NCBI GenBank assembly: GCA_900317825.1
Contig: ONIH01000015.1
Location: 1-34,103 of the forward strand
Direction: 5' to 3'
Length of the DNA: 34,103 nucleotides
DNA from: an uncultured Lachnospiraceae bacterium
Lineage (GTDB): Bacteria; Bacillota; Clostridia; Lachnospirales; Lachnospiraceae
The translations under genes and the position numbers were made by a program. Below are positions 23,814-33,563 of the stretch, in pieces (the stretch's first letter is position 1; each line of letters opens with the position of its first letter). The notes under the pieces are model-generated. The model worked only from the letters and a program-made list of their open reading frames with translations, was not told where the DNA came from and did no database searches.

Positions 23814-25577
23814 ATGGAAAAAATAAATAACCATAAGGTAACGATAGACCGCCGCAATTCGATAGTTTTTCAGGTGGTGGCGCTGAACGTGGCTATGCTT
23901 GTCGCTTTCGTAGCGGTGCTGGCCGTGCTGACCGGTGCTATGGCAACGACAAACACATCATCGAAGAAGGTCTTTAATTCAATGCTCAGTTCGTCGGCGG
24001 AGCAGCAGAATCTGAAGAACGATATAATGAGCATGTACGATGAAACACTCGGATACATCACAGCGACTGCCGAAGAGACCAGAGAGGCGCTGAAGCCGGA
24101 GATAGAGAAGGCTTCCAAAAAAGTAGAGAAAGACATAAACAGAATAGAAGCCGATTTTGGAAAAGACGCAGGCGGGAAGGCACAGATATCAGAAATTAAA
24201 GCTCAGTACAAGAGGTATTCGGACCTGCTTGACGAAGCTATAAAATCAGCCGATCAAGGAGATACGGCATCTGCGCAGAAAACCCTGTTTGACAAGGCGG
24301 AGATACAGAAAACGGCTATTTTTCACTCAGGGAAAGTATTAGATGTAGTGCTTGGCAGGCAGGCTTCGGAGGCCACACACCTGATGGACGTCCGCCTCAG
24401 AGCCGGACAGTTCGCAGGGACCATAGGACTTATCGTAATGCTGGCGATCCTGGCGATAAATTTTATCCTGATATACAGGAACATAGTCCTCAAGGTAAAA
24501 TCGATGTCATCGCAGGTGACTGGCATCATCGACGGGATCGAATCCGGACACGGAGACCTGACGAAGAGAGTCCGCACAGGAACGAAGTCAGAGCTTCTTT
24601 ATATAGAAAAAGGTATCAACCGTTTTATCGCAACGCTTCAGGATGTGCTTAAGGATGTAAAGAGCGGAGCAAATGTCCTGAATGACTCTTCAAAGTCTGT
24701 ATCTGGTCAGGTCACTAACGCGAACGATAACATCATGAGCACTTCGGCCGCTCTTGAGGAGCTGTCAGCCAGCATGGAGACAGTTTCAGGAACGATCACC
24801 CAGATCAATGAAAAAGTGGCGAAGGTAAAGGATGCTGCCGCTGAGATCGATGATGAGGCAAAGGACGGAAACGCCAAGGCTGACGAGATAAAGACGCAGG
24901 CAGACCAGATAAAGAAGAATGCCATCGAACGTAAGAAAAATACGACAGACCAGATGGAACATCTCTCAGAGGTACTAAAGACTTCGCTTAAGGACTCAGA
25001 GAAGGTCGCAAAGATAGATGAGCTGACTACAGTAATCCTTGAGATTGCAGACGAGACAAACCTCCTGGCTCTCAATGCTTCGATAGAGGCTGCCCGAGCC
25101 GGAGAGGCTGGAAAGGGATTTGCAGTCGTAGCCACTGAGATCGGAAAACTCGCCGATAACTCTATAGATACGGCTGCAAATATCCAGAAGATAAGTCAGG
25201 AAGTCACAGAAGCTGTAAATAACCTCGCAGAAAATTCAAAGACTGTGCTCGATTTTATCGATACGACAGTCCTTGCCGATTACGATTCGTTTGAGGCGAC
25301 AGGAGTTTCCTATGAGAACACAGCCGCTGAGATGAAAGAGAGCTTCACATCGTTTACCGATAGCGCAGAGAAGCTGTCAGGCATTATGAATGAAATGGCA
25401 GAGTCAGTTTCTATGATCACGAATTCTGTAAACGAGAGTTCTAAGGCAGTCACGATGTCCGCTGAAAACTCCCAGGCTATCGTCGAGGGCTTTGCCGACA
25501 TCACAACAGCTATCGAGAAGAACACCGAGGTTACGGACACCCTGAGCGAGAAGACAGCCCGCTTTGCAAATTTATGA
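23814..25577 (+). CDS. Methyl-accepting chemotaxis protein
   Basis: It is a membrane chemoreceptor of 587 residues. TM1 spans about 17-41, an extracytoplasmic four-helix-bundle-like sensor about 42-200, TM2 201-222, and a HAMP domain about 223-275 (with [17 protein letters not shown]). A long coiled-coil signalling domain follows with the hairpin tip around EAARAGE (425-431), the CheA/CheW contact. Gln/Glu-rich helices carry candidate methylation sites. The start is ATG 23814 with GAGG upstream, 7 bp after the solute-binding gene, so the two are co-transcribed. The pairing suggests the receptor once sensed the loaded binding protein; with that protein broken here, the receptor may have lost its partner or sense directly. 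Confidence 0.93.
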   Translation: MEKINNHKVTIDRRNSIVFQVVALNVAMLVAFVAVLAVLTGAMATTNTSSKKVFNSMLSSSAEQQNLKNDIMSMYDETLGYITATAEETREALKPEIEKASKKVEKDINRIEADFGKDAGGKAQISEIKAQYKRYSDLLDEAIKSADQGDTASAQKTLFDKAEIQKTAIFHSGKVLDVVLGRQASEATHLMDVRLRAGQFAGTIGLIVMLAILAINFILIYRNIVLKVKSMSSQVTGIIDGIESGHGDLTKRVRTGTKSELLYIEKGINRFIATLQDVLKDVKSGANVLNDSSKSVSGQVTNANDNIMSTSAALEELSASMETVSGTITQINEKVAKVKDAAAEIDDEAKDGNAKADEIKTQADQIKKNAIERKKNTTDQMEHLSEVLKTSLKDSEKVAKIDELTTVILEIADETNLLALNASIEAARAGEAGKGFAVVATEIGKLADNSIDTAANIQKISQEVTEAVNNLAENSKTVLDFIDTTVLADYDSFEATGVSYENTAAEMKESFTSFTDSAEKLSGIMNEMAESVSMITNSVNESSKAVTMSAENSQAIVEGFADITTAIEKNTEVTDTLSEKTARFANL

Positions 25578-25586
25578 TAAATTTGC

Positions 25587-25615
25587 TTGAAAAAATGGCT
25601 GCAGTCTGATAGACT
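25587..25615 (+). promoter_or_regulatory. Promoter of eno
   Basis: TTGAAA (25587-25592), 17 nt, TAGACT (25610-25615), with an extended TGA before the -10. The start of transcription would be near 25621. Confidence 0.6.
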
Positions 25616-25617
25616 AA

Positions 25618-25641
25618 AGAGTGGGTGAAAACCCTGACTCT
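25618..25641 (+). other. GAAA-capped hairpin at the 5' end of the eno message
   Basis: AGAGT and GGGT (25618-25626) pair with ACCC and ACTCT (25631-25641), with a GAAA tetraloop and a 2-nt bulge. It falls at or very near the 5' end of the transcript, where such a stem would protect the message from decay. Confidence 0.45.
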
Positions 25642-25643
25642 AA

Positions 25644-26957
<1,314 letters not shown>

Positions 26958-26987
26958 GTTTCGGCTATAAGCTATAATTGAACAGTC

Positions 26988-27057
26988 AGAGTACACGAGA
27001 GTGCACGAAGGGGCACACCACCTTGGGTGTGAGGCTTTCTTCGTGTACTCTTTTTTT
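26988..27057 (+). terminator. Large compound terminator of eno
   Basis: AGAGTACACGA (26988-26998) pairs with TCGTGTACTCT (27041-27051), followed by seven T. Inside, CACGAAG can compete for the same CTTCGTG, and CACACC pairs with GGTGTG, so two alternative folds exist. It is unusually long for a terminator (about 64 nt stem-loop). Confidence 0.85.
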
Positions 27058-27068
27058 ACGCGTAATAA

Positions 27069-27200
27069 ATGAGCGGTGCTGAAATGGAATATCGGTGCCG
27101 GCGGACGCTTGCGTACGCATAGGCGGCCGATATTCCATTTCAATAGCGCGAACGCGCGAATGAGCACGAAGCGAAGCGGAGTGCGAATCGCACCGCTCAT
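27069..27200. repeat. Palindromic element C, upstream of thiS
   Basis: A closing stem ATGAGCGGTGC (27069-27079) with GCACCGCTCAT (27190-27200) is perfect. It encloses a 15-bp perfect stem GAAATGGAATATCGG (27081-27095) with CCGATATTCCATTTC (27127-27141), whose tip carries CGGACGC (27102-27108), then GCGCG-AA-CGCGC (27146-27157) and GCAC/GTGC (27164-27184). The fold is a multi-branched, cloverleaf-like structure. It starts 12 bp after the eno terminator and ends just upstream of the thiS ribosome binding site AAGGAG. Confidence 0.8.
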
Positions 27201-27220
27201 ACACTAAAAGGAGATGACCA

Positions 27221-27418
27221 ATGCAGATAAACGGAGAGCAGTGCACACCTGATGGTAAGACTGTCACGGAGATCATAGAGGAGAGAGACCTGAAAAAAGA
27301 GATGGTGGCAGTAGAATTAAACGAAAAAATCCTTCCGAAGGAGCAGTATGACACCTATGTGCCACAGGACAACGATGTAATAGAGATTGTTCAGTTCATG
27401 GGTGGAGGATGCTATTGA
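27221..27418 (+). CDS. thiS: Thiazole sulfur-carrier protein ThiS
   Basis: It is a ubiquitin-fold protein whose C-terminal glycine carries sulfur as a thiocarboxylate for thiazole synthesis. The 65 residues begin MQINGEQCTPDGKTVTEII and contain VAVELNEKILPKEQYDTYV and VPQDNDVIEIVQF, all typical. The C-terminus reads FMGGGCY: the Gly motif (61-63) is followed by Cys and Tyr. Most ThiS proteins end exactly on Gly-Gly, because ThiF adenylates the terminal carboxylate, so this one should need trimming or a different activation route. It is the first gene of thiSGH, behind AAGGAG. Confidence 0.88.
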   Translation: MQINGEQCTPDGKTVTEIIEERDLKKEMVAVELNEKILPKEQYDTYVPQDNDVIEIVQFMGGGCY

Positions 27419-27463
27419 CAGAGCTATTTCTCTGTCGTGATAAACCAGAGTAACAGGTGAGGA

Positions 27464-27479
27464 GATGCATATATGCATC
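27464..27479. repeat. 16-bp perfect palindrome between thiS and thiG
   Basis: GATGCATATATGCATC reads the same on both strands. It lies in the 86-bp gap between thiS and thiG, 17 bp upstream of the thiG ribosome binding site. Confidence 0.5.
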
Positions 27480-27504
27480 GACGCACCGTCATATTGGAGG
27501 TAAC

Positions 27505-28272
27505 ATGGAAAAAGATAGTTTCAAACTAGGAAATAAGGAATTCACATCCAGGTTCATCCTGGGTTCAGGAAAATATTCGGTAGACCTGATAAAGGCAGCA
27601 GTAAATGAGGCAGGAGCACAGATCATCACTTGCTCAGTCAGACGTACCAATACGCAGAAGCACGAGAATATCCTCGAGTACATTCCGGATAATGTAACGC
27701 TTCTTCCGAATACATCAGGTGCCAGAAATGCTGAAGAGGCAGTGAGAATAGCGCATCTGGCAAGAGAACTCGGCTGTGGAGATTTTGTGAAGATAGAGAT
27801 AATGGGAGATACAAAGTACCTTCTCCCTGATAATAATGAGACGATCAAGGCAACGGAGATACTTGCCAAAGAGGGTTACACCGTTCTTCCGTATATGTAC
27901 CCGGATCTGTATGCAGCCAGGGCTTTAAGAGATGCCGGAGCCGCAGCAGTAATGCCTCTCGCTTCGCCGATCGGTTCAAACAGAGGACTTTCGACAAAGG
28001 AATTTATCCAGATACTCATAGATGAGATCGACCTGCCGATCATCGTGGATGCAGGCATAGGAAAGCCATCAGAGGCAGCTGCCGCCATGGAGATGGGCGC
28101 CACAGCCATCATGAGTAACACGGCGATAGCTACAGCAGAAAATATCCCGCTTATGGCAAGCGCTTTTGCTGATGCCATCAGTGCTGGAAGAAAGGCTTAT
28201 CTCGCAGGCTGCGGCCGTGTCCTTGAGCGCGGTGCAGAGGCATCTGACCCGTTACTCGGTTTCCTGAGATGA
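27505..28272 (+). CDS. thiG: Thiazole synthase ThiG
   Basis: This TIM-barrel enzyme builds the thiazole phosphate ring from 1-deoxyxylulose-5-phosphate, dehydroglycine and ThiS-bound sulfur. The 255 residues contain FILGSGKYS near the start and the Schiff-base lysine K96 in [10 protein letters not shown], the same number as in the B. subtilis enzyme. The phosphate-binding regions [11 protein letters not shown] and [14 protein letters not shown] and the end GRAYLAGC-like segment [10 protein letters not shown] are also visible. I chose ATG 27505 because TTGGAGG lies just upstream; the longer frame has no family match. It forms an operon with thiS and thiH. Confidence 0.95.
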   Translation: MEKDSFKLGNKEFTSRFILGSGKYSVDLIKAAVNEAGAQIITCSVRRTNTQKHENILEYIPDNVTLLPNTSGARNAEEAVRIAHLARELGCGDFVKIEIMGDTKYLLPDNNETIKATEILAKEGYTVLPYMYPDLYAARALRDAGAAAVMPLASPIGSNRGLSTKEFIQILIDEIDLPIIVDAGIGKPSEAAAAMEMGATAIMSNTAIATAENIPLMASAFADAISAGRKAYLAGCGRVLERGAEASDPLLGFLR

Positions 28273-28308
28273 CCGGCAGCCTGTAGGTGAAGTATAGAAA
28301 GGATAGAT

Positions 28309-29574
28309 ATGTCAGAAGAACAGAAAAACCAGTTTTTTGTTGACGGAAAACAATTAAGCGGTGCTGCGCTAAAGAGAAAGCACGAGCTGGAGACTGATCC
28401 GTCTACCAGGACTGACTGTATGAAATTTATGCCGGGGATGGACCAGATAGACCCGACTATCCGCGAAACTGTGTTAAAGCAGATGAACGATTATGACTAT
28501 GAAAAATACACAGATATGGACGTAAGGAGGGCTCTCCACAAGAGAACCATCGATGTGGAAGACTTCAAGGCACTGCTTTCCCCTGCGGCTTTTCCACATC
28601 TGAATGAGATGGCAGAGAGAGCACACTATGAGACCGGACTGCATTTCGGCAATACAGTATATCTGTTCACACCGCTTTATATAGCAAATTATTGCGAAAA
28701 TTATTGTATCTATTGTGGGTTCAACTGCTACAATGATATCCACAGAAAGCAGCTGGATAAGGACGAGATCCGCCACGAGATGGAAGTCATCGCAAAGACA
28801 GGCATCGAGGAAATCCTTATCCTCACAGGCGAGAGCAAAAAGAAGAGCTCAGTCGAGTACATCGGAGAAGCCTGCAAACTTGCAAAAGAGTATTTTAAAA
28901 ATGTAAGTCTTGAGGTGTATCCGGCGAATGTAAAGGACTACAAGTACTGGCACGAGTGTGGAGCCGACTATGTGACGGTATTCCAGGAAACTTACGACTC
29001 GAAGAAGTACGAGACTCTGCATTTGCTTGGACATAAGAGAATTTTTCCGTATAGGTTTGAAGCACAGGAGAGAGCTATCCTCGGCGGCATGAGGGGAGTC
29101 GGTTTCTCGGCACTCCTGGGACTTTCTGATTTCAGAAAAGACGCGTTTGCTACCGGGCTTCACGTATATTACCTCCAGAGAAAATATCCGTGGGTCGAGT
29201 ATTCCCTGTCCTGCCCACGTCTCCGCCCGATCATCAATAACGAGAAGATCAACCCGTTAGACGTCGGTGAGGCTCAGCTGACACAGATACTCTGTGCGTA
29301 CCGGTTATTTTTACCATATGCAGGCATTACGGTAAGCTCGCGTGAGACCAAGCGCTTCAGGGACGGCATTGTAAAAGTGGCCGCCACTAAGGTATCTGCC
29401 GGAGTATCGACAGGAATAGGCGACCATGAGGCAAAGTACACCCACACCGAGGAGAAAGGCACAGGCGACGAGCAGTTCGAGATCGCCGACACCCGCTCCT
29501 TCGACTCGATGTATAACGACATGGAGAGCGAAGGCATGCAGCCAGTCACAAACGACTACGTATATGTCGGGTAA
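28309..29574 (+). CDS. thiH: 2-iminoacetate synthase ThiH
   Basis: This radical SAM enzyme cleaves tyrosine to dehydroglycine and p-cresol for ThiG. The 421 residues include the cluster motif CENYCIYC (Cys 129, 133, 136), LILTGESKKK in the SAM site, and GLHVYYLQRKYP with SLSCPRLRP in the barrel. Compared with the roughly 375-residue E. coli ThiH it has an N-terminal extension of about 40 residues. The tyrosine-using ThiH, rather than the glycine oxidase ThiO, fits an anaerobe. It follows thiG after 36 bp with GAAAGGAT upstream and is closed by a terminator. Confidence 0.95.
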   Translation: MSEEQKNQFFVDGKQLSGAALKRKHELETDPSTRTDCMKFMPGMDQIDPTIRETVLKQMNDYDYEKYTDMDVRRALHKRTIDVEDFKALLSPAAFPHLNEMAERAHYETGLHFGNTVYLFTPLYIANYCENYCIYCGFNCYNDIHRKQLDKDEIRHEMEVIAKTGIEEILILTGESKKKSSVEYIGEACKLAKEYFKNVSLEVYPANVKDYKYWHECGADYVTVFQETYDSKKYETLHLLGHKRIFPYRFEAQERAILGGMRGVGFSALLGLSDFRKDAFATGLHVYYLQRKYPWVEYSLSCPRLRPIINNEKINPLDVGEAQLTQILCAYRLFLPYAGITVSSRETKRFRDGIVKVAATKVSAGVSTGIGDHEAKYTHTEEKGTGDEQFEIADTRSFDSMYNDMESEGMQPVTNDYVYVG

Positions 29575-29601
29575 TAAGAAAAAAGCATTAAAAAGCAATA
29601 G

Positions 29602-29634
29602 GGACGCGTATCTTTAGGATGTGCGTCCTTTTTT
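29602..29634 (+). terminator. Rho-independent terminator after thiH
   Basis: GGACGC (29602-29607) pairs with GCGTCC (29623-29628), followed by six T. The stem is short and the loop is 15 nt, so termination may be partial and let thiE be read from the thi operon too. Confidence 0.65.
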
Positions 29635-29658
29635 CGTATAGTAAAAAATATACAGGTA

Positions 29659-29667
29659 TGATAAAAT
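29659..29667 (+). promoter_or_regulatory. Extended -10 promoter for thiE
   Basis: TGA then TAAAAT (29662-29667) in the context TATGATAAAAT, identical to the -10 region of the cas3 promoter. No good -35 is seen, and an extended -10 can do without one. Confidence 0.45.
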
Positions 29668-29703
29668 AATACAGAGATTTTCGATATCATATAGAGGTAT
29701 TTT

Positions 29704-30357
29704 ATGAAAGTTCTTTGTATTACAGACCACGAGCTGCTCCCCGATGAGCATATAACAGATATGGCTTATAAGAATTGGAAAAAGTCTTTTTTATACTCGG
29801 TCAGGGCTATGTCAGCCCTTAAGCCGGAGGCAGTTATTTTACGGGAGAAACTGCTTTCCGGAATAGATTATACGGATCTCTTCACTGCTGTAAAAAAACA
29901 GGAGAGTCCATACGGCACGCATCTGATCTGGCACGACCACTATGAGGCTCTGACTCTTTTTATGAAATATCACCCGAAGTCAGAATGGCCGGACGCGGTG
30001 TTTTTCTCGCGCCGTGAGGCCGGCGGTCTTTCGATCATAAACCTGCGACATATGAAACTGCGTTTCGGACTCACTGTACACGATGTGAATGAACTGGCTG
30101 ACGCGAAAATAGAGCACACTCCGTACATTCTCGCCAGCAATATCTTTGAGACCAGCTGCAAGCCAGGAGTGAAGCCGAAAGGACTTCACTTCTTAAAAGA
30201 GGTCTGCACGGAATTTCACAATCCTGTCTACGCCCTTGGCGGCATCACTCCTGAAAATGCTTCCTCCTGCCTCGAAGCCGGCGCAGCAGGCGTCGCGGTC
30301 AGGTCACTGTGCATGGCAGACGATCTGCGCGAGCTTGGCCAACTGATAGAGATGTAG
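29704..30357 (+). CDS. thiE: Thiamine-phosphate synthase (ThiE/TenI family)
   Basis: It couples the thiazole phosphate from ThiG with the hydroxymethylpyrimidine diphosphate. Its 217 residues form a TIM barrel in which VILREKLLSGIDY (the REK diphosphate-binding region, 45-57), GLTVHDVNEL, and YALGGITPENASSCLEAGAAGVAV (with GGI at 179-181) fit ThiE. It is divergent: ILASNIFETSCKPGVKPKG corresponds to the usual GPIF-T-K loop, without the Gly-Pro. The context after thiSGH strongly supports thiE over the TenI thiazole tautomerase, but I cannot exclude the latter. The start is ATG 29704 behind AGAGGT. The gene has its own weak promoter. Confidence 0.82.
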   Translation: MKVLCITDHELLPDEHITDMAYKNWKKSFLYSVRAMSALKPEAVILREKLLSGIDYTDLFTAVKKQESPYGTHLIWHDHYEALTLFMKYHPKSEWPDAVFFSRREAGGLSIINLRHMKLRFGLTVHDVNELADAKIEHTPYILASNIFETSCKPGVKPKGLHFLKEVCTEFHNPVYALGGITPENASSCLEAGAAGVAVRSLCMADDLRELGQLIEM

Positions 30358-30394
30358 TAGCATTTTACATATGATAGATAATGCAGAAAAAGTC

Positions 30395-30423
30395 TTGTCA
30401 CAGAAATATGCGTATGATAAAAT
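30395..30423 (+). promoter_or_regulatory. SigA-type promoter for cas3
   Basis: TTGTCA (30395-30400), exactly 17 nt, TAAAAT (30418-30423), with an extended TGA before the -10. It lies inside a longer open frame, which shows that the real cas3 start is downstream, at ATG 30455. Confidence 0.75.
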
Positions 30424-30454
30424 AGTTTCAGGTTATAAAAATACGGGAGGCTAT

Positions 30455-32194
30455 ATGGAGTATATCGCGCATAGAAAAGAAAACGGAAATGATCAGCTTC
30501 TTCTGGATCATCTGACAGGAGTCGCAAATATGGCAGAATATTTCGCGGCAGATTTTCGAGCTGAGGATTTTGGCAGATGCGTAGGTATGCTTCACGATAT
30601 CGGCAAATATTCTAACAGATTCCAAAGGTATATACGTGGAGAAGAAAAACTGAAAAGGGGAGATGTAGATCATTCAAGCGCAGGTGCTATTGAAGCATAT
30701 CACATGTCTGCAAATGCTATCGGGCTGATCATGTCGTATTGCATTTCAGGGCATCATTCCGGTTTATTGGACGGCGGATCGAAGTATGATGATAATGAGT
30801 CTGCGGCAACACTATGGGGACGCCTGAATAAAGAGGTCGAGGATTACAGTTCGTATACAAATGAGATACAAATTTCAGACAAGCCACAAAAACCGCATAT
30901 AAGTCTTATCACAGAATCAATCAATGAAAAAGGAAACTTCAGTCTATCTTTTTTTATAAGAATGGTATTTTCATGTCTTGTAGATGCAGATTTTCTTGAC
31001 ACAGAAAAATATATGACAGATGGTATGCAGGACAGGGATGCTGGTGAAGATATACATTCATTAAAGAAAAAACTTGACAGTTTTCTTAATAAAAATGGGT
31101 ATCTAAAAGGTAAAAAGGGTATCAATAAATACAGAAGTGATATTTTAAAAGAATGTATAGAAGAGGGAAAAGGAGATGAAAAGTTTTATACACTGACCGT
31201 ACCTACAGGAGGAGGAAAAACTATTTCATCTCTGGCGTTTGCTTTGGAAAGGGCAGAGAAAGCTAGTAAGAAAAGAGTTATATATGTGATTCCATACTGC
31301 TCGATAATAGAGCAGACTGTTGATTTATTCAGGCATATTTTCGGAGAAAATAATGTCCTTGCCGCATACAGTAATGCAGATTATGACGATGAAAATCTAA
31401 GACTTTCAGCAGACAACTGGAATAAGCCCATAGTGGTTACTACCTCTGTTCAGTTCTTTGAATCATTTTATAGTAACAGGACTTCTGCTTGCCGAAAATT
31501 ACATAATGTAGCAGATTCTGTGATCATTTTTGACGAAGCTCAGTTACTGCCAGAGTTCAGACTTAAACCATGTATAAGGGTAATAGAAGAGCTAGGTGTG
31601 AATTACGGTTGTGTAGCAGTGTTATGTACAGCGACACAGCCATCATTAAACAAGTTTTTTGAAAAAGTATTTATCAATAGAAAACCTGGAATAATACTAA
31701 AAGAGATATGCGCTGATACTAAAGAACTATTTACTGTATTCAGACGAGTTTCATTTAATAAAATAGGAAAAATAAGCGATGATGAGCTGGCAGAAAAACT
31801 AGAGGATCATGAGCAGGTTTTATGCATTGTATCAACTAGAAAACAGGCGGCGAATTTGTTCAAACTATTGGACGGCGATGGAATCTATCATTTGTCTACA
31901 CTAATGACAGCAGAGCATAGACGTCGTACATTAAAAGATGTCAGATCACGGCTTCAAAATAATAAAAGATGTATAGTAGTAAGTACAAGCCTTATAGAAG
32001 CCGGGGTAGATGTAGACTTTCCATGTGTCTATAAGGCAGAGACGGGACTGGACAGTATAATACAGGCCGGCGGAAGATGCAATCGTGAAGGCGGGATGGA
32101 TGCTGACAGATCAATAGTATATGTATTTGATTGCTACCATTACTGTGCTGAATTGCTACATTATATCAGCGGTGTCATTGCAAGCGGCAGATAG
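30455..32194 (+). CDS. cas3: Cas3 HD-nuclease/helicase, truncated (type I-C-like)
   Basis: Cas3 is the nuclease-helicase that shreds target DNA after recognition by a type I Cascade. The frame from ATG 30455 (GGGAGG upstream) has 579 residues. The HD nuclease part shows His 19, HD 47-48, Lys 51, DH 72-73 and HH 100-101. The helicase has Walker A PTGGGKT (250-256), DEAQ (360-363), STSLIEAGVDVDF (510-522) and the arginine-finger motif QAGGRCNREG (537-546). Type I-C Cas3 proteins usually have 700-800 residues; here the C-terminal domain is missing, homology-like sequence ends near VYVFDC (about 560), and the last residues overlap the 3' end of a convergent ATPase gene. No cas5, cas7, cas8, cas1, cas2 or repeat array is in the window. 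The gene is AT-richer than its left neighbours, suggesting transfer. Confidence 0.85.
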   Translation: MEYIAHRKENGNDQLLLDHLTGVANMAEYFAADFRAEDFGRCVGMLHDIGKYSNRFQRYIRGEEKLKRGDVDHSSAGAIEAYHMSANAIGLIMSYCISGHHSGLLDGGSKYDDNESAATLWGRLNKEVEDYSSYTNEIQISDKPQKPHISLITESINEKGNFSLSFFIRMVFSCLVDADFLDTEKYMTDGMQDRDAGEDIHSLKKKLDSFLNKNGYLKGKKGINKYRSDILKECIEEGKGDEKFYTLTVPTGGGKTISSLAFALERAEKASKKRVIYVIPYCSIIEQTVDLFRHIFGENNVLAAYSNADYDDENLRLSADNWNKPIVVTTSVQFFESFYSNRTSACRKLHNVADSVIIFDEAQLLPEFRLKPCIRVIEELGVNYGCVAVLCTATQPSLNKFFEKVFINRKPGIILKEICADTKELFTVFRRVSFNKIGKISDDELAEKLEDHEQVLCIVSTRKQAANLFKLLDGDGIYHLSTLMTAEHRRRTLKDVRSRLQNNKRCIVVSTSLIEAGVDVDFPCVYKAETGLDSIIQAGGRCNREGGMDADRSIVYVFDCYHYCAELLHYISGVIASGR

Positions 32195-33510
32195 AGATAA
32201 TCCTCTGTTTCTCGCAGATCTCCTTTTGTAAGTATAATCCCTTTTCCTGTCTGCCTTTTGTATTTCTTACAAAAGTAATCAATGGAAGGATGTCTGGTTG
32301 CATTCCCACTCTTGACTTCAACAGGTATCGTTCTGTGATCATTGTGTATAAGGAAATCCACTTCGTATTTGTGTCTTTTCCCATCAGAATCTGTTACTAT
32401 CTTCTCATAAAAGCGCAGCGGGAGATCGTTCGCAGACAGCATCTGAGACACAAGGTTTTCCGTCATCATTCCTTTATTTGCAGACAATTTTCCTAATACC
32501 AATGACTTGTAAAGATTACTTTTCAGATAGTTATTTCCCGCGGCAAGCGTAAGCAACAGTCCCGTATCCGCCATATAACATTTCACTTTATCCGGTTGTA
32601 GAGAAAAGCCCTCTATTTCAGTTGGTTCTTCCAACAACATACACAGACTTCCTACCATCGATTCACTGATCCAGTTTATAGCATCGGTATAGTTTGCAGC
32701 ACGGCTGCCCTTCTTCAAAGATGAATATTTTATCTTTTTATCATGATGAGAAAGCTGTTCAGGTATCGAATCAAAGATCGCACGTGCTTCTGCAACATGT
32801 CCTGTGGCGTATTTCGCTATATCTTCACGATAAAGGTGTATTATCGTTCTTTTAACTTTTTCTGTAGTGTCATAGCTTCGCGAGCTTATATAACTGTCAA
32901 CCGCCTGTGGCATACCACCGACTATCATATACAGACGCAGAAGCTCATTGATCCGCTTTAAAATATTTCCCAGAGGTTTTCTTGATTCATATCTATCACG
33001 GATGTATTCCCAGGCCGTATCTTCTCCAAGAGCCTGAAGAAATTCTTCAAAGTCCAATGGATGCAGATCCATAACGTCCTCCTCTGATGGAATGAGTATG
33101 TCCTTAACGTTCTGCTTTATCGATATCAGTGATCCTGTCTCAATATAGTCATATCTATTGTCAGCAACAAGATGCTTAATAAGCTCTCTCGCTTTTGGAT
33201 ATTTCTGTATCTCATCAAAAATGATAAGAGTCTGATGTGGATACAGACGCACAGAGTATAGAACCGACAACTGGTTGAAAAATTCATCGAGCCGTGATGC
33301 ATTTCCAAAGTCCTCAAATATCCTCAGTGTTCCAGCAACAGGACTTGAAAAATCAATAAGCATGACTGATCGATATTCATTTTTTCCAAAATGCTCCGCA
33401 ATATAACTCTTTCCAACTCGTCTGGCTCCCTGTATCATAAGAGCTTTTGAGTGTTCTGATGATGTTTTCCAGTCCAATAGTTTTTTATATGCTTTTCTTT
33501 TTATATCCAT
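32161..33510 (-). CDS. AAA-family ATPase with DUF4143 domain
   Basis: It is an ATPase of a widespread prokaryotic family (AAA_14 plus DUF4143) with no settled function. The 449 residues hold Walker A GARRVGKS (28-35), Walker B LIIFDEIQ (95-102), the ETGSL sensor segment and the LHPLDFEEFLQALG helix typical of the family. The C-terminal DUF4143 part carries a PD-(D/E)xK-like YEVDFLIHNDHRTIPVEVKS, the pattern of a restriction-type nuclease core (Asp, then Glu-x-Lys). The start is ATG 33510 with GGAGG five bp upstream; a longer frame runs through the promoter. It overlaps the end of truncated cas3 by 34 bp in convergent fashion, which suggests it landed there and cut cas3. Confidence 0.88.
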   Translation of the reverse strand: MDIKRKAYKKLLDWKTSSEHSKALMIQGARRVGKSYIAEHFGKNEYRSVMLIDFSSPVAGTLRIFEDFGNASRLDEFFNQLSVLYSVRLYPHQTLIIFDEIQKYPKARELIKHLVADNRYDYIETGSLISIKQNVKDILIPSEEDVMDLHPLDFEEFLQALGEDTAWEYIRDRYESRKPLGNILKRINELLRLYMIVGGMPQAVDSYISSRSYDTTEKVKRTIIHLYREDIAKYATGHVAEARAIFDSIPEQLSHHDKKIKYSSLKKGSRAANYTDAINWISESMVGSLCMLLEEPTEIEGFSLQPDKVKCYMADTGLLLTLAAGNNYLKSNLYKSLVLGKLSANKGMMTENLVSQMLSANDLPLRFYEKIVTDSDGKRHKYEVDFLIHNDHRTIPVEVKSGNATRHPSIDYFCKKYKRQTGKGIILTKGDLRETEDYLYLPLAMTPLI

Positions 33511-33534
33511 TTCCGCCTCCATGACTATGCACTC

Positions 33535-33563
33535 ATTATACAGAAATATACTATGTCTTTCAA
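33535..33563 (-). promoter_or_regulatory. Strong SigA-type promoter of the DUF4143 ATPase
   Basis: On the minus strand TTGAAA (33563-33558), 17 nt, perfect TATAAT (33540-33535). The transcript would start near 33528, leaving about an 18-nt leader. The -10 coincides with the first copy of the repeat array. Confidence 0.78.

Noticed and set aside
26958-27220. TPP riboswitch upstream of thiS
   Set aside because: The conserved CUGAGA and related TPP aptamer segments are absent; the gap holds the eno terminator and element C.
30371-30454. Longer N-terminus for Cas3
   Set aside because: The extra 28 codons contain the TTGTCA-N17-TAAAAT promoter; the family start and a GGGAGG site are at 30455.
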